Assembly (NCBI RefSeq): GCF_030817315.1
Contig: NZ_JAUSZF010000004.1
Coordinates: 360,504 to 424,503, forward strand
DNA: 64,000 bases
Origin: Sphingomonas faeni
Lineage (GTDB): Bacteria > Pseudomonadota > Alphaproteobacteria > Sphingomonadales > Sphingomonadaceae
Direction of reading: 5' to 3'
Under the pieces are notes generated by a model. That model searched no databases, had not been told where the DNA came from, and saw only the letters and a program-made list of their open reading frames with translations. This document shows positions 35,139 through 44,334 of the stretch, one piece after another. Within the stretch, counting starts at the first letter, position 1. Every line of letters begins with the position of its first letter. A program made the position numbers and the translations under genes.

Positions 35139-35203
35139 ATGATCCGGTAGATCGGGAGGTGATGTACCTCGACGATGAGTATCATCAACAATAGGAGTTT
35201 TAC

Positions 35204-35380
35204 ATGGCGATCAAAGGTGCTGGAGGTAATCCAGGAGCGGTGACAACCAAAGGTGGAGACGGCGCCGGTGGTAGTACTGGAACGGGCCGCGGCGGAGGGA
35301 ACAATGCGCGGGGTACGTCGTCCACATCTAAAAAGAAAACCAAAGTAAACGCTAAAGAGGATAATTCGGGTCCGGGTTAG
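35204..35380 (+). CDS. 58-aa glycine-rich basic protein
   Basis: AGGAG lies seven bases before the ATG. The product is low-complexity, with Gly/Thr/Ser repeats (GGNPGAVTTKGGDGAGG), a lysine cluster (SKKKTKV) and no hydrophobic core, so it is probably disordered. It follows the GH1-RmlD gene by 65 bases. Small Gly/Lys proteins of this type are often stress-induced; no family is recognised. Confidence 0.55.
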   Translation: MAIKGAGGNPGAVTTKGGDGAGGSTGTGRGGGNNARGTSSTSKKKTKVNAKEDNSGPG

Positions 35381-35509
35381 GATGCGCCGAGTTAGTAACT
35401 CTTATCCCCGAAGGCAATAAGCTCCCCGACCCGGCGTAAGACTGGCGCCCGAAAAACTCGGTAGTCTTGCGTCGGAAGGGTCATCGGACTTTTACCCGGT
35501 AGATTGATC

Positions 35510-36298
35510 ATGGATCTCGATCCTCGGCTTCATAAGTATGACTTCGTCAATCTGGGCTTCCTCGAAGATGAAGACATCGTGCTTGACCTTGCCGCGCTTC
35601 AGATTGCCAGCCTTGATCACCCCAACCACTCTTTTGGCACACTGATCGACCTGCTGGCCGGAATGGCGGCAGAGTTGGCCAGAATTGTTACGCCAAAGCA
35701 GACCGCGGCAAGACAGGCTATGGCATTGGAAGGCACGTTCATGCGGCGTGGCTTCAGAGGTATGACTGAACCGCATGTCCGCAGCGCGGATATCTTTCGT
35801 GCGCTCGCTTCCCGGCAAGGCGCGCCACTCGCTCTTGCTATCTTGTACATAGCAACCGCTAGACGGGCGGGGCTCACCGCCGTGTTGCTTGACACGACGA
35901 CCGGGGTTTTCATCCGTCTTGGTAGCGAGGAAGACGAGGCTGTGTTCGCTGTAGACGCTACGGGCGTTTTCCGTCCCGTCAGTCTCGCTCAGGACGGTCA
36001 AGATCCACGGGTTTGGCTGGCTCCGACGACAAACCGGATGACACTAGTCCGTCTTTTGGAAAACGAAGCCGACATGGTCGAGATACATGGGGACGTCGAA
36101 AGGGCTATCGCGCTGCGAAGTCGCATTACGAAGGTCGCGCCAACCCATGCGAAGGCCTGGATCAACAAGGCCCGTGTTGACGAGCGGGCGGGTAGGCCAT
36201 TTCAGGCTAAAGAGAGCTTGATTGCCGCCCTAGAAACAACACGCGACTCAACGCTGCGGCGAATGCTAAAAAGTAAGATTGCGTATCATATGAGCTGA
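35510..36298 (+). CDS. SirB1-like transglutaminase-fold/TPR protein
   Basis: ATG 35510 (six bases inside a possible TTG start) gives 262 residues. The first 180 match the SirB1 transglutaminase-like domain (SADIFRALASRQGAPLALAI, ARRAGLTAVLL, GVFIRLGSEEDEAVFAVDA), and the C-terminus is a short TPR-like pair (HAKAWINKARVDERAGRPFQ). In SirB1 relatives the usual motif is 'RRGNPISLALLY'; here RQGAPLALAILY. The catalytic Cys and His are not obvious, so enzymatic activity is doubtful. Confidence 0.7.
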   Translation: MDLDPRLHKYDFVNLGFLEDEDIVLDLAALQIASLDHPNHSFGTLIDLLAGMAAELARIVTPKQTAARQAMALEGTFMRRGFRGMTEPHVRSADIFRALASRQGAPLALAILYIATARRAGLTAVLLDTTTGVFIRLGSEEDEAVFAVDATGVFRPVSLAQDGQDPRVWLAPTTNRMTLVRLLENEADMVEIHGDVERAIALRSRITKVAPTHAKAWINKARVDERAGRPFQAKESLIAALETTRDSTLRRMLKSKIAYHMS

Positions 36299-36410
36299 TA
36301 ACGCCACGACATTACATATATCGAGCTTTTATAAACGAGCTCAAGGTAAATCAATTCTGAAGATCGCAAAATAAATTAGCCATCAGATAATCTGTACAGG
36401 GAAGTTAGTC

Positions 36411-36620
36411 ATGGGGCCTGGCACGAGTAGCGACGTTTTCGTGATATTCTATGTGGCGATAGGGATAATGTTAGCGTTTGTTGCCTTAGGCTTTGTCATG
36501 CGTGGTAAAGGGTGCCTGCAAAGTCGTAGAACAGGTCTAGCGTTCGCGATGTTCTGCATACTGCCAGTTTTAATTGGAATGGGATGGTACTTAACCAATG
36601 CTTATAGCTGCTGGTTGTGA
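36411..36620 (+). CDS. Small two-span membrane protein (69 aa)
   Basis: GGGAAG precedes the ATG. Two hydrophobic segments (VFVIFYVAIGIMLAFVALGF and GLAFAMFCILPVLIGMGWYL) are joined by a short basic loop. The local sequence is AT-richer than the flanks. No family is recognised. Confidence 0.55.
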   Translation: MGPGTSSDVFVIFYVAIGIMLAFVALGFVMRGKGCLQSRRTGLAFAMFCILPVLIGMGWYLTNAYSCWL

Positions 36621-37071
36621 TAGAATATCGAACATCATATGTCGAGGCTATCACGACCTAGCTGGATAATCGCGACGGCCAGATCTTAAAACTGTCATAT
36701 AGAACAATGAGAAATGTGACCTGCGTGATTTAAAACGGTGCTGATCCCGTCAAATATACTATGAATATAACAGATTAAATGCGCTCTGACACTATTATAT
36801 ACGATAATCAATCATTCCGCCTTATCTGCGCGACAGGCCGGGTCGCCTAGCCGACGGGGCGAGCGTCTTTGATTGTTTAGGTGAGAGGCGATTTTCGCTT
36901 TGGGGCATCGGTCCGGCGGCCTTTCATCAAAAGTTTGGTGGAAAGACGCCATTCGGCCCCCGGCAGCGTAAAAGACGTTTGTGGCATCGGCGACAGGTGC
37001 CAAAACGCAGAACCGCATAAGTGCGTAAGCTCTAGTATGCAGCCGTTCGGCTGATATGAATGCTGTTGATA
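36621..37071. other. Gap without a convincing gene
   Basis: The left half is AT-rich and may carry a promoter for neighbouring genes. A minus-strand frame ending at 36812 has no ribosome-binding site and no protein-like pattern. No structured RNA or terminator stands out. Confidence 0.4.
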
Positions 37072-37557
37072 TCATAGGCAACCTATCGGCGCAGACCGAC
37101 TATAACGGATCATCAACCAGCCCGTCAGTATCAGTGCCACCCCGGACGCTAGGAAGACGTAGTCCCACATCGATGATCCAATCCGCTCGTAGACGTGGTG
37201 AAGGTTCAGGATGTGGTGATCAATGATTCCCTCGACGAAATTAAATAAGCCGAACCCCAGCAGGGTCGATCCGAATAAGGCCTGGCCGGAAAGTAGCACG
37301 TCAGCGCGCTTTACGGCCTTCCAGAGCATCACGATGCCGGCCACGGTCGCTATCCACACCAAGGTGTGAAACAGCCCATCCCACACCATGTTAGTCTTGG
37401 CGCCAAGAAGAGTATCTGTCGATATTCGCGCGGATAGCATATTGTGGAGCTGTAATATCTGGTGAAACAGGATGCCGTCTACGAAGCCTCCCATTCCGAT
37501 CCCAATCACCATGCCAGCGGTGGTCAACGGCTTCGTTGTCAGTACGCGGTCGGGCAT
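37072..37557 (-). CDS. DUF2243 membrane protein
   Basis: The 161-residue protein has four membrane segments and the DUF2243 signature: GIGMGGFVDGILFHQILQLH, MVWDGLFHTLVWI, GFGLFNFVEGIIDHHILNLH and WDYVFLASGVALILTGW. Repeated His and Asp/Glu residues within the membrane suggest metal or heme binding, but no function is established. It starts about 10 bases after the 37568 gene, with which it probably forms an operon. Confidence 0.85.
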   Translation of the reverse strand: MPDRVLTTKPLTTAGMVIGIGMGGFVDGILFHQILQLHNMLSARISTDTLLGAKTNMVWDGLFHTLVWIATVAGIVMLWKAVKRADVLLSGQALFGSTLLGFGLFNFVEGIIDHHILNLHHVYERIGSSMWDYVFLASGVALILTGWLMIRYSRSAPIGCL

Positions 37558-37567
37558 AGTCGTTACC

Positions 37568-37774
37568 TTACAAAAGATACTTGCGAACTGCGTAAGCGGC
37601 CATGATCAGTACGGGCGCTGGCGCAGCCAAAGCAGCGCAATTGCTGACGAAATCGGAGGCAAGAACGGCTGTACGAACCGCCTCCGCCGTTCTGCTGTGA
37701 CAGAGGGTGCACGCCCACGCTGGTGTCGCGGTCATGAGCAACGGAATTGTAGCGAGGCGGGCAGCCCGCTTCAT
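37568..37774 (-). CDS. Small secreted/membrane protein with CTLCHS motif
   Basis: MKRAARLATIPLLMTATPAWA (37774 start) is a signal peptide. CTLCHS follows immediately, then a hydrophobic tail (APAPVLIMAAYAVRKYLL). The CxxCH-like arrangement could bind heme or metal. It lies just upstream of DUF2243, a pairing seen in other genomes. An upstream in-frame ATG at 37786 adds four residues. Confidence 0.6.
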   Translation of the reverse strand: MKRAARLATIPLLMTATPAWACTLCHSRTAEAVRTAVLASDFVSNCAALAAPAPVLIMAAYAVRKYLL

Positions 37775-37870
37775 GCAGCGCCGCACGGTAGGATGTGTCT
37801 GCCCGGAGGGGGTGGGGCTCTATAGGAGCCGCTACCGATGACCATTACGTGGAGATCGTAGGGCATCGCC

Positions 37871-38956
37871 TCAACGTGACTCCTCTGGCTTGGCGGGCGT
37901 CGGCGAGAAGGCGGTAGTCGGTAGCGCAAGTGGCGGGGTGCCAGCCCTCGCCGCTGCGTTTTCGCGTTGCATTCGGTCGCGCACGCCGCCTTCGACGCCG
38001 CGGCCTTCCGCGGCGGGCCGGTGGACCGAACCCGCATTGGGTGCCAGCGGCGTGCCCCGGCTGAGCTCGGCGCGGTGGATATTGGCCGAGATCCGTTCGG
38101 TCAGGTCGGGGAAGATGTGGTGTGCCGAGGATGCGGCCTTTGCCTTCCATCCTACCGGCAGCTCTTCGCGCGGATGGAGCGAGACCCAGACCAGCGCCTG
38201 TACAACCTTCTCCGGCCCATCCATCATCGCCATGCGGTCGGCATGGCCGCTATAGTTGGCAGTGTGCTGGAAGAAGGGCGTATCGACCGCCCAGGGCATG
38301 ACGGTCGCCACCTTTATCGTCTTGCCGAGGCCGGCGTGGCGAAGCTCCTCGTTGAGGGATCGGCCGAGGCTAAGCACGCCAGCTTTCGTTGCCGCGTAGG
38401 TGCCGTGATAGGCGAGCGGGATCTCGCTTTCGACCGATCCCATGTTCACCAGCGTGCCTTGGCCTTGGGTCAGGAAGCGCCGCACAGCGGCATGGCTGCC
38501 ATAGATCACGCCCTTCAAGTTCACGTCGACGATACGCGAATAGTCCGCGACCGGCACGTCCCAGAAACGTCCCGTCGCGCCGACCCCGGCGATGTTCATC
38601 CACACGTCGATGCGGCCAAATCGCGCGGTCGCCGCATTAGCCAGCGTCTCGACCTGCGCGGGATCGGCAACGTCGGTAGTGACGACCAGCGCCTGTCCGC
38701 CGCCTGCGCGCACCTTGGCGGCAACCTCCTCCAGCAGATCGGTCCGCCGGGCTGCCAGGACGACGTTGGCGCGCAACGCCCCCAGCCGAAGTGCGGCGCC
38801 CTGACCAAACCCGCTCGATGCGCCGACGATCACATAGGTGCGTCCGGCGACCCGCGACAGTTCGCTCCGTGCGAGATGCGTTGAGGTGGCGCACCCGCCG
38901 AGCGAGAGCGCAGCCAGCACTGCGGGGGCAAGTAGCATGTGGGCCCGGCGGCGCAC
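37871..38956 (-). CDS. Lipoprotein-type short-chain dehydrogenase (SDR)
   Basis: The 361-residue protein has a type II signal peptide with lipobox LSLGGCA (Cys near residue 22), then a classical SDR: YVIVGASSGFGQGAAL (NAD(P)-binding), MNIAGVGATG, and the catalytic Ser (NMGSVESEIP) with YHGTYAATKAG. SDR enzymes are usually cytoplasmic, so a lipid-anchored exported form is odd; cofactor supply in the periplasm is a problem unless the N-terminus is really a membrane anchor on the cytoplasmic side. It starts four bases after the stop of the upstream SDR gene, forming an operon. Confidence 0.85.
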   Translation of the reverse strand: MRRRAHMLLAPAVLAALSLGGCATSTHLARSELSRVAGRTYVIVGASSGFGQGAALRLGALRANVVLAARRTDLLEEVAAKVRAGGGQALVVTTDVADPAQVETLANAATARFGRIDVWMNIAGVGATGRFWDVPVADYSRIVDVNLKGVIYGSHAAVRRFLTQGQGTLVNMGSVESEIPLAYHGTYAATKAGVLSLGRSLNEELRHAGLGKTIKVATVMPWAVDTPFFQHTANYSGHADRMAMMDGPEKVVQALVWVSLHPREELPVGWKAKAASSAHHIFPDLTERISANIHRAELSRGTPLAPNAGSVHRPAAEGRGVEGGVRDRMQRENAAARAGTPPLALPTTAFSPTPAKPEESR

Positions 38957-38959
38957 TGT

Positions 38960-40066
38960 TCAGGCTCCATCCGCCTGGGCGACGTCGATGCCGTTGCCGT
39001 TGCCGGTCGAGATCTGCGCCATGTCGCCAGCCTGGGGCGGCGGCAAGGAATCCTGTGTGCCACGGCCGCGCAACAGTCTCCAGGCCAGCGCACCGCCCCC
39101 CAGCATCACGGCCGCGGTCAGTGCCGGGCGCTTAGTCGCCTTCACGTACAGGCTGCTGCCGCGCATCAGATGCGGCTCGTGCGTGCCGCGCTCGTGCCCG
39201 CCATAGCCGGCCTCGAACAACGCCCGCCGGTGATCGCCGCTTGCCTTGCGGGTTCGCGACTGTTGCGACGTGTACATTAGCTTCTCCATCACGCGATCGG
39301 TGAACCGCGGCGCCACCGCGCCGAGCACAGCGGCAAACTTCGCCTGGCTGCCGACGAACATGTCGCGCTTGGGATGCGCCGCGCACCAAAGGATCGCCTC
39401 CGCTACCGCCTCGGGCGGGTAGATCATGCCGCGGTGGACAGGCTGCATCGGCATGAAATTGCCCGCATGTTCGTTGTACGGCGTGTCGATCCGCCCAGGA
39501 TGGATCAGCGAGACCGAGACCGGCCAGCCCTCATGCTCCACCTCTTGCCGCAGCGACCCGGTAAAGCCGTGCAACGCGAACTTGGCGGACGCGTAAGTGC
39601 TTTGCACCGCCGGCGCCTTGTCGCCGAAGAAACTGCCAACGTTGACGATCGCGCCGGGTTTATCGGTATCGCGGAAGTGACGGATCGCAGCAAGCGAGCC
39701 ATAGACCGTACCCCAGTACACCGTGTCGAACATGCGGTGCCATTCCGGCATCGGCACATCCCACAGCCTACCGAAGATCGAGATGCCGGCATTGTTGACC
39801 CAAGTGTCGAACCCGCCGAACTCAGCCACTGCGACGTCGACGACGCGCGCGACATCTGCCTCGTTGCCTACGTCGCAAATCACGAAGGCGGCACGGCCAC
39901 CGGCGTCCCGGATCTCATTAACCAGCGTACGAAGCGCCTGTTCGTTTCGCGCCGCGGCGATGACTGCAGCACCAGCCTTGGCCGCCCTTCGCGCCGTTAC
40001 CAGTCCAATGCCACTGCTTGCGCCGGTAATGATGATCGTCTGTTCAGATAAAGGTTTCAGAGTCAT
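38960..40066 (-). CDS. Short-chain dehydrogenase (SDR) with C-terminal membrane segment
   Basis: The 368-residue protein has IIITGASSGIGLVTARRAA, VNNAGISIFG, NVGSFFGDKAP (Ser) and YASAKFALHG (Tyr/Lys). A C-terminal extension contains a hydrophobic segment (ALTAAVMLGGGALAWRLL). It resembles the neighbouring SDR closely in the core, suggesting duplication followed by divergence of the ends. It is divergent from the P450 gene over a 98-base gap with TAGGT/ACCTA repeats (40085-40099), a possible shared operator. Confidence 0.88.
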   Translation of the reverse strand: MTLKPLSEQTIIITGASSGIGLVTARRAAKAGAAVIAAARNEQALRTLVNEIRDAGGRAAFVICDVGNEADVARVVDVAVAEFGGFDTWVNNAGISIFGRLWDVPMPEWHRMFDTVYWGTVYGSLAAIRHFRDTDKPGAIVNVGSFFGDKAPAVQSTYASAKFALHGFTGSLRQEVEHEGWPVSVSLIHPGRIDTPYNEHAGNFMPMQPVHRGMIYPPEAVAEAILWCAAHPKRDMFVGSQAKFAAVLGAVAPRFTDRVMEKLMYTSQQSRTRKASGDHRRALFEAGYGGHERGTHEPHLMRGSSLYVKATKRPALTAAVMLGGGALAWRLLRGRGTQDSLPPPQAGDMAQISTGNGNGIDVAQADGA

Positions 40067-40084
40067 GGATCCACCTCATAAATA

Positions 40085-40099
40085 TAGGTTAAATACCTA
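40085..40099. promoter_or_regulatory. Possible operator between SDR and P450 genes
   Basis: TAGGT-TAAAT-ACCTA is a short AT-rich inverted repeat in the middle of the divergent promoter region. Its size and position suit a dimeric repressor; none is adjacent. Confidence 0.3.
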
Positions 40100-40164
40100 A
40101 GTTTAAGTCCAAAAAAAGCTGGTTTTGCCGACAACGAAGTTGGCCTTCGAGAGTTCAGAGTATT

Positions 40165-41478
40165 ATGACAAATACTTTGCCGAGCGAGTTGGTGCGGCTG
40201 ACCGCTGTCGAGACTGCTTTGGTGCTGGCAGTCGTTGGCGGGCCCCTTTTGGCGAAAGGCGTCATGGTTCGGCGCCCGTGGGTCGTCGGCGTATTGCACG
40301 CGACCGGCCTCGAACGTTACGCGGTCGCGCTGCTCCAGCGACAGCGTCGCCGATACGGCGATGGCCCGGTGATGATGCGCCTGCCCGGGCGCGAGCAAGC
40401 TGTGCTGCTGTCACCCGACCATGTCCGCCGCGTGCTCGCCGAAACACCCGAGCCGTTCGAGACGGACAGCAGCGAGAAACACGCGACGCTCACGCATTTC
40501 GAGCCGAAAGGTTCGCTGATTTCGCGCGGTACGGCACGTGCCGAGCGGCGGGCGCTCAACGACCGGGCACTCGAGAGCAATCGCCCGATCCATTCGCTTG
40601 CGCCGCAGTTCCACAATATTATAGCGGAGGAGATCGCCGCCTTGCTGCAGATGAGCAGTGAGACGGGCGAACTCGGCTGGGGTGCCTTCAAGGATCATTG
40701 GTTTCGTATCGCCCGTCGATGCCTGTTCGGCGATCACGCCGCGGACGATCAGGCGTTGACGGACATGCTGATCCGGTTGCGCAGCGCCGCCAATTGGGCG
40801 TTCCTTCATCTCAAAAGACGCACTTTGCGCGCGCGCTTCCTGTCGCGTGTCGCCGCCTATCTTCACGTGCCGGCGCCAGGAACGCTGGCCGAACGCCTCG
40901 CGGCGCATGCAACACGTCGTGCAGCGGCGGAGGACCAAGTGGGGCAATGGCTGTTCGCCTTCGATGCGGCAGGTATCGCCACATTCCGCGCGCTTGCCGT
41001 CCTCGCGTCCACCGATCGGTTCATGGAACGTGCCCGTGGCGACGCCGTACCAGAGATGCCGTTCCTGCGCGCCAGCCTGCTTGAATCGGTGCGGCTGTGG
41101 CCGACCACCCCGGCGATCCTGCGCCAGAGCGACCGGGCCACCGACTGGAACGGGAACGTGATGCGAAAGGATACTGGCGTTCTCATCCATACACCGTTCC
41201 TGCACCGTGACGACGAGCGCCTTCCCTTCGCGCACCGGTTCGCGCCCGACGCGTGGCTCGACGGCGAACCGACTGTATGGCCCCTGATCCCGTTCAGTGC
41301 CGGGCCGGGCGAATGCCCCGCGAAGAATCTTGTTCTGCTGCTCGCTAGCAACACCTTGGCCGCGATGCTCGATAGGCATCGGTTCGCACTGCCACCTTCA
41401 CGTCGGATCGACCCTGACCAGCTCCCGGCAACGCTTGATCAGTTCTCGCTCGTGCTGCGCGTGCGTCTGGCGAATTGA
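40165..41478 (+). CDS. Cytochrome P450
   Basis: The 437-residue heme-thiolate monooxygenase has the K-helix ExxR (E307, R310 in ESVRLW), a heme loop PFSAGPGECPAKN with C384, and an I-helix stretch (LFAFDAAGIATFRA) in which the usual acid-alcohol pair is AGIAT. A hydrophobic N-terminus (TALVLAVVGGPLLA) could anchor it in the membrane, unusual for a bacterial P450. It is divergent from two SDR genes, suggesting joint oxidation of a lipophilic substrate such as a fatty acid or terpenoid. No ferredoxin partner is adjacent. Confidence 0.9.
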   Translation: MTNTLPSELVRLTAVETALVLAVVGGPLLAKGVMVRRPWVVGVLHATGLERYAVALLQRQRRRYGDGPVMMRLPGREQAVLLSPDHVRRVLAETPEPFETDSSEKHATLTHFEPKGSLISRGTARAERRALNDRALESNRPIHSLAPQFHNIIAEEIAALLQMSSETGELGWGAFKDHWFRIARRCLFGDHAADDQALTDMLIRLRSAANWAFLHLKRRTLRARFLSRVAAYLHVPAPGTLAERLAAHATRRAAAEDQVGQWLFAFDAAGIATFRALAVLASTDRFMERARGDAVPEMPFLRASLLESVRLWPTTPAILRQSDRATDWNGNVMRKDTGVLIHTPFLHRDDERLPFAHRFAPDAWLDGEPTVWPLIPFSAGPGECPAKNLVLLLASNTLAAMLDRHRFALPPSRRIDPDQLPATLDQFSLVLRVRLAN

Positions 41479-41607
41479 TCGGTTGGACACAGGGGACCGG
41501 TGGTGGATGTCTGACTTGGGTAGAGCAAAGGATGCACGAGCCGCCCATTGTTTCCAGTTCGAAGCCGCGGCAGCATCTAACCTGTTCGAGTATCTGGAGA
41601 ATTGTGA

Positions 41608-42018
41608 TTACGGCGCCCTTGGTCGTCGTGTCGGCAGGTGAAAGCGGTCACCCGCGCTCAGCGCGTGAAGGGTGACGTCGTGCATTGACAGCACGCGGTC
41701 GGGCTTTGCCTCAGCGATATTGGACCGGGTAACGGCAGAGGCATCGATAATGGTGACGCCACCAGAGCCGATTACCGGCAAAACATCGGCCTCAGCCACG
41801 ATCGCGGTGTCCTCGTCGATGCCGATGCCGAGCATGCGCGGATTGTGAGCGACCGCGCCGAGCAGACGGCCAATGCGGCCGCGCTCGGCAAAATGCTGAT
41901 CGATTATAACGTTGGGAATGAGGCCGAGACCTGGCACCATGTGCAGGTCGCCGATCCGGTGCGATTCCCGACCGGAGCCCGGACGAGGCGTGGACGGCAA
42001 TCTAGCCGCATTTGCCAA
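41608..42018 (-). pseudogene. C-terminal fragment of cyanophycinase
   Basis: GLGLIPNVIIDQHFAERGRI, RMLGIGIDEDTAIV and VTIIDASAVTRSN are cyanophycinase (peptidase S51-like) sequence, covering only about the last 110 residues. The N-terminal part with the catalytic Ser is absent. The fragment runs directly into a 5'-truncated IS5-family transposase around 42000, so a deletion next to the IS probably removed the rest. The first ~25 codons of the open frame are junction sequence. Confidence 0.75.
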
Positions 42019-42716
42019 AGAGCCGGCCCGGCGCCCGGCGGGTCGATGACCAACGGGTGATTTCGGGCATTATTCGGCTGCTGAAGGTCGGCTGCCGGTG
42101 GTGCGACTGCCCGGCGGACTACGGTCCGTCGACGACGATCTATAATCGCTTCAACCGCTGGTCGCAGCGGGGGTTTTTGGGTGAAATTGCTCGCTGCGCT
42201 GGTCGGCGCGGGCGTCGTGACAAGAAGCACGGTGATCGACAGCACGTACATCAAGATCCAACGCGCTGCATTTGCCGCAAACGGGGGCGCTCCGCGCAAG
42301 CGATCGGGCGGTCCCGGGGTGGCTGGACCACCAAGATCCATGCCCTCACCGACATCGTCCGTCGTCCCTACGCGCTGATGCTGACACCGGGCAACGTCAG
42401 CGACAGCGCCCGCCCTTCTCAAACGCGCCGGTCGCATGCGGTACCTGCTCGGCGACAAAGGCTACGATGCCGATAGCCTGCGCCGTTCGCTCCATGAGGC
42501 AGGCACATCCCCGTCATTCCTGGACGCTGCAACCGGAAGCGAACCATTCGCTACGACAAACAGCGATACTGCGGCCGCCACCTCGTCGAGAATGCCTTCT
42601 GCCGCCTCAAAGGCTTCCGCCGCATCGCTACCCGTTACGACAGCTCGCCGCCAACTTCCTCTCAGCCGTAGGTCTCGCAACGGCTGCCGCCATCTGACAG
42701 TGAATGAGTCTGAGCC
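42003..42716 (+). mobile_element. Decayed IS5-family element
   Basis: Transposase sequence is spread over at least three frames: RRVDDQRVISGIIRLLK, STVIDSTYIKIQRAAF, GGWTTKIHALTDIVRR, YLLGDKGYDADSLR and VENAFCRLKGFRRIATRYD. The DDE residues (D in IDST, D in GDKGYD, E in VENAF) are all recognisable, but several frameshifts inactivate it. The left end and transposase N-terminus are missing. The right end AATGAGTCTGAGCC nearly matches the end of the IS at 63874. Confidence 0.8.
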
Positions 42717-43018
42717 ATAACTACATTTGAGGCTCATTTCTGATCGCGTGTGTCGCATACTTTGGACTATGGCCCCCGTGCGACCCTGATTTTTTTTCTA
42801 GTAATCCATGTTGATGGAGCGAAGGCTGCTCGCTGTCATAGTCAGGGTATGACCGGCAACAAGCTATCCACCTCTAGCAGCGTCAATGATGCATCCGTGG
42901 AGTCGCATGGCGTGGGTGACGGTGTAGGAAGTTTGTCAAGCTACAAGCTGGTGCTTTGTGAGTTAGCCAAATTCCGCAATCGCGGGTTCAGCGCAGTACA
43001 GTCTGGAGACTAAGTCGT

Positions 43019-43528
43019 ATGACTATTTTCCAGAACCTGAAAAATCAACATGTACTGATAGCACATGAGGATTCCCTCCAACGATCCTGCCTTTGTGAAG
43101 TAATTCAGGCCGCCGGGGCGGATGCCTATGCCGTAACCGCTGAAGAATCCGAGAGGTATGGTTTAGCGTTTCTTAAACCCGGATCATGCGTCAGTGCGAT
43201 GGTGCTGAGCTATACGCTACCGAAAAAAGACGCCGTCGCTCTTATTGACGCAGCTCTTGCCTTCGGCATAAGAATTGTCGTTGTACATCCGGCAAGGACT
43301 GAGATCGCGTTCCCATTCTCAGATCATCGCTGCTTGGCTACCCCGTATGAGGGCTTCGAGGTCATTGACGCGCTCATCGACGTCCTCGCCGCAAGCCGTG
43401 GTTGTATGCATTGGTCGGCTCACTCATCTCACACGACGAGCCATCCAAAGTTCAGCGCAGACCAACTTCTGCCCAGCCCAGCCGGCTGGATCGCGCGACG
43501 AAAGATCCCGCGGTCTTTCCCGGAGTAG
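43019..43528 (+). CDS. Stand-alone receiver-like protein without phospho-acceptor Asp (3)
   Basis: NQHVLIAHEDSLQRSCLCEV, an alpha-1/beta-2 pair, then AMVLSYTLPKKDAVAL where the beta-3 Asp is replaced by Ser, IRIVVVHPAR and CLATPYEGFEVIDALIDV follow the CheY-like order. The last 40 residues are an unrelated polar tail. It belongs with the proteins at 29491 and 30063 as a set of degenerate receivers. Confidence 0.65.
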   Translation: MTIFQNLKNQHVLIAHEDSLQRSCLCEVIQAAGADAYAVTAEESERYGLAFLKPGSCVSAMVLSYTLPKKDAVALIDAALAFGIRIVVVHPARTEIAFPFSDHRCLATPYEGFEVIDALIDVLAASRGCMHWSAHSSHTTSHPKFSADQLLPSPAGWIARRKIPRSFPE

Positions 43529-43699
43529 TAAATGTAAAAATGCTGGCGATCCGTCACTACCATGAGCATCATAAGTTCTACAAGCGTGTTGGAAGGTGTA
43601 TCTGGGGCGCCCATACCCGCCACTGAACTTGGGTGTCATAACGTGCGCGACTTGTCTTAGGCGGGTTGGCAACCATCGGTTGCCTGTTCCTGCGATAAT

Positions 43700-43897
43700 T
43701 CACTGTGCACGGCAATCAACGATCGCATCAACTGCGGTAGCCACCCTGAGCCAATCCTCGGCGACAGTTTTGTTGGCGGGGACGCGACTGGCCTGATCGA
43801 TTATGTAAGCTACCGCCCCAGGGCCGTGCTCGGTCAGAATCTGGCTGGCAGTGTACCAGACTTGACGGTCGCTCATGCTTTGATCGGCAGGAGTCAC
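43700..43897 (-). CDS. DUF6961-like small protein
   Basis: GTG 43897 has AGGAA upstream. The product contains SDRQVWYTASQILTEHGPGA, a middle helix and AEDWLRVATAVDAIV, resembling the short two-helix proteins annotated DUF6961 in sphingomonads. ATG 43876 is an alternative start. The function is unknown. Confidence 0.5.
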   Translation of the reverse strand: MTPADQSMSDRQVWYTASQILTEHGPGAVAYIIDQASRVPANKTVAEDWLRVATAVDAIVDCRAQ

Positions 43898-44145
43898 TGC
43901 CCCGTATTCCTGCGGCGTCTGATCTTCGAAACCGGGAACCGTTCATAGTGACGGATCTGCGCTATTCTCAGGTACGTACAACGTGCTGCGAAAATCAGAA
44001 AAGCGACGAATATTGGACCCATTAAAACTAGCATCTCCGATAACCTGTCCATCCAATCGTTCATTTCTGTTTGTGACCAGCTAGTTGCGACTTGGGCAAT
44101 CTGCGACGTTTAGGCGCACCGTGCATCGGGTGATGGGCGCGAGGA

Positions 44146-44334
44146 TCAGCCAGGAAGGCTCGGCCGTGGAGGCAAGGGAACCTCTGGACACCTTCCTGTT
44201 CTATCAAGAAAGTCGGCTTGCCCCTCCAAGATACTGGCGCAGTAGATTGCCCAATCTCGGTCAGGCAAAGTAGAAGCATGAGAAGCCTTCGCTCGGTACT
44301 CCTCTGCTTTTTGCCGGTAACCTACATCGATCAT
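44146..44334 (-). CDS. Small helical hypothetical protein (62 aa)
   Basis: MIDVGYRQKAEEYRAKASHA and WAIYCASILEGQADFLDRTG fit the two-helix 'YRxxAxEYR' small proteins common in alphaproteobacteria. A 72-residue frame overlaps on the same strand in another phase and looks less protein-like. Function unknown. Confidence 0.4.
   Translation of the reverse strand: MIDVGYRQKAEEYRAKASHASTLPDRDWAIYCASILEGQADFLDRTGRCPEVPLPPRPSLPG

Noticed and set aside
36812..37081. 89-codon minus-strand frame
   Set aside because: No start signal, unusual composition and overlap with the DUF2243 end.
40411..41379. 322-codon minus-strand open frame
   Set aside because: Antisense to the P450 with its intact heme and ExxR motifs.
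42750..43013. 87-codon plus-strand frame before the third receiver-like gene
   Set aside because: Adjacent to IS debris, no start signal, no protein-like pattern.
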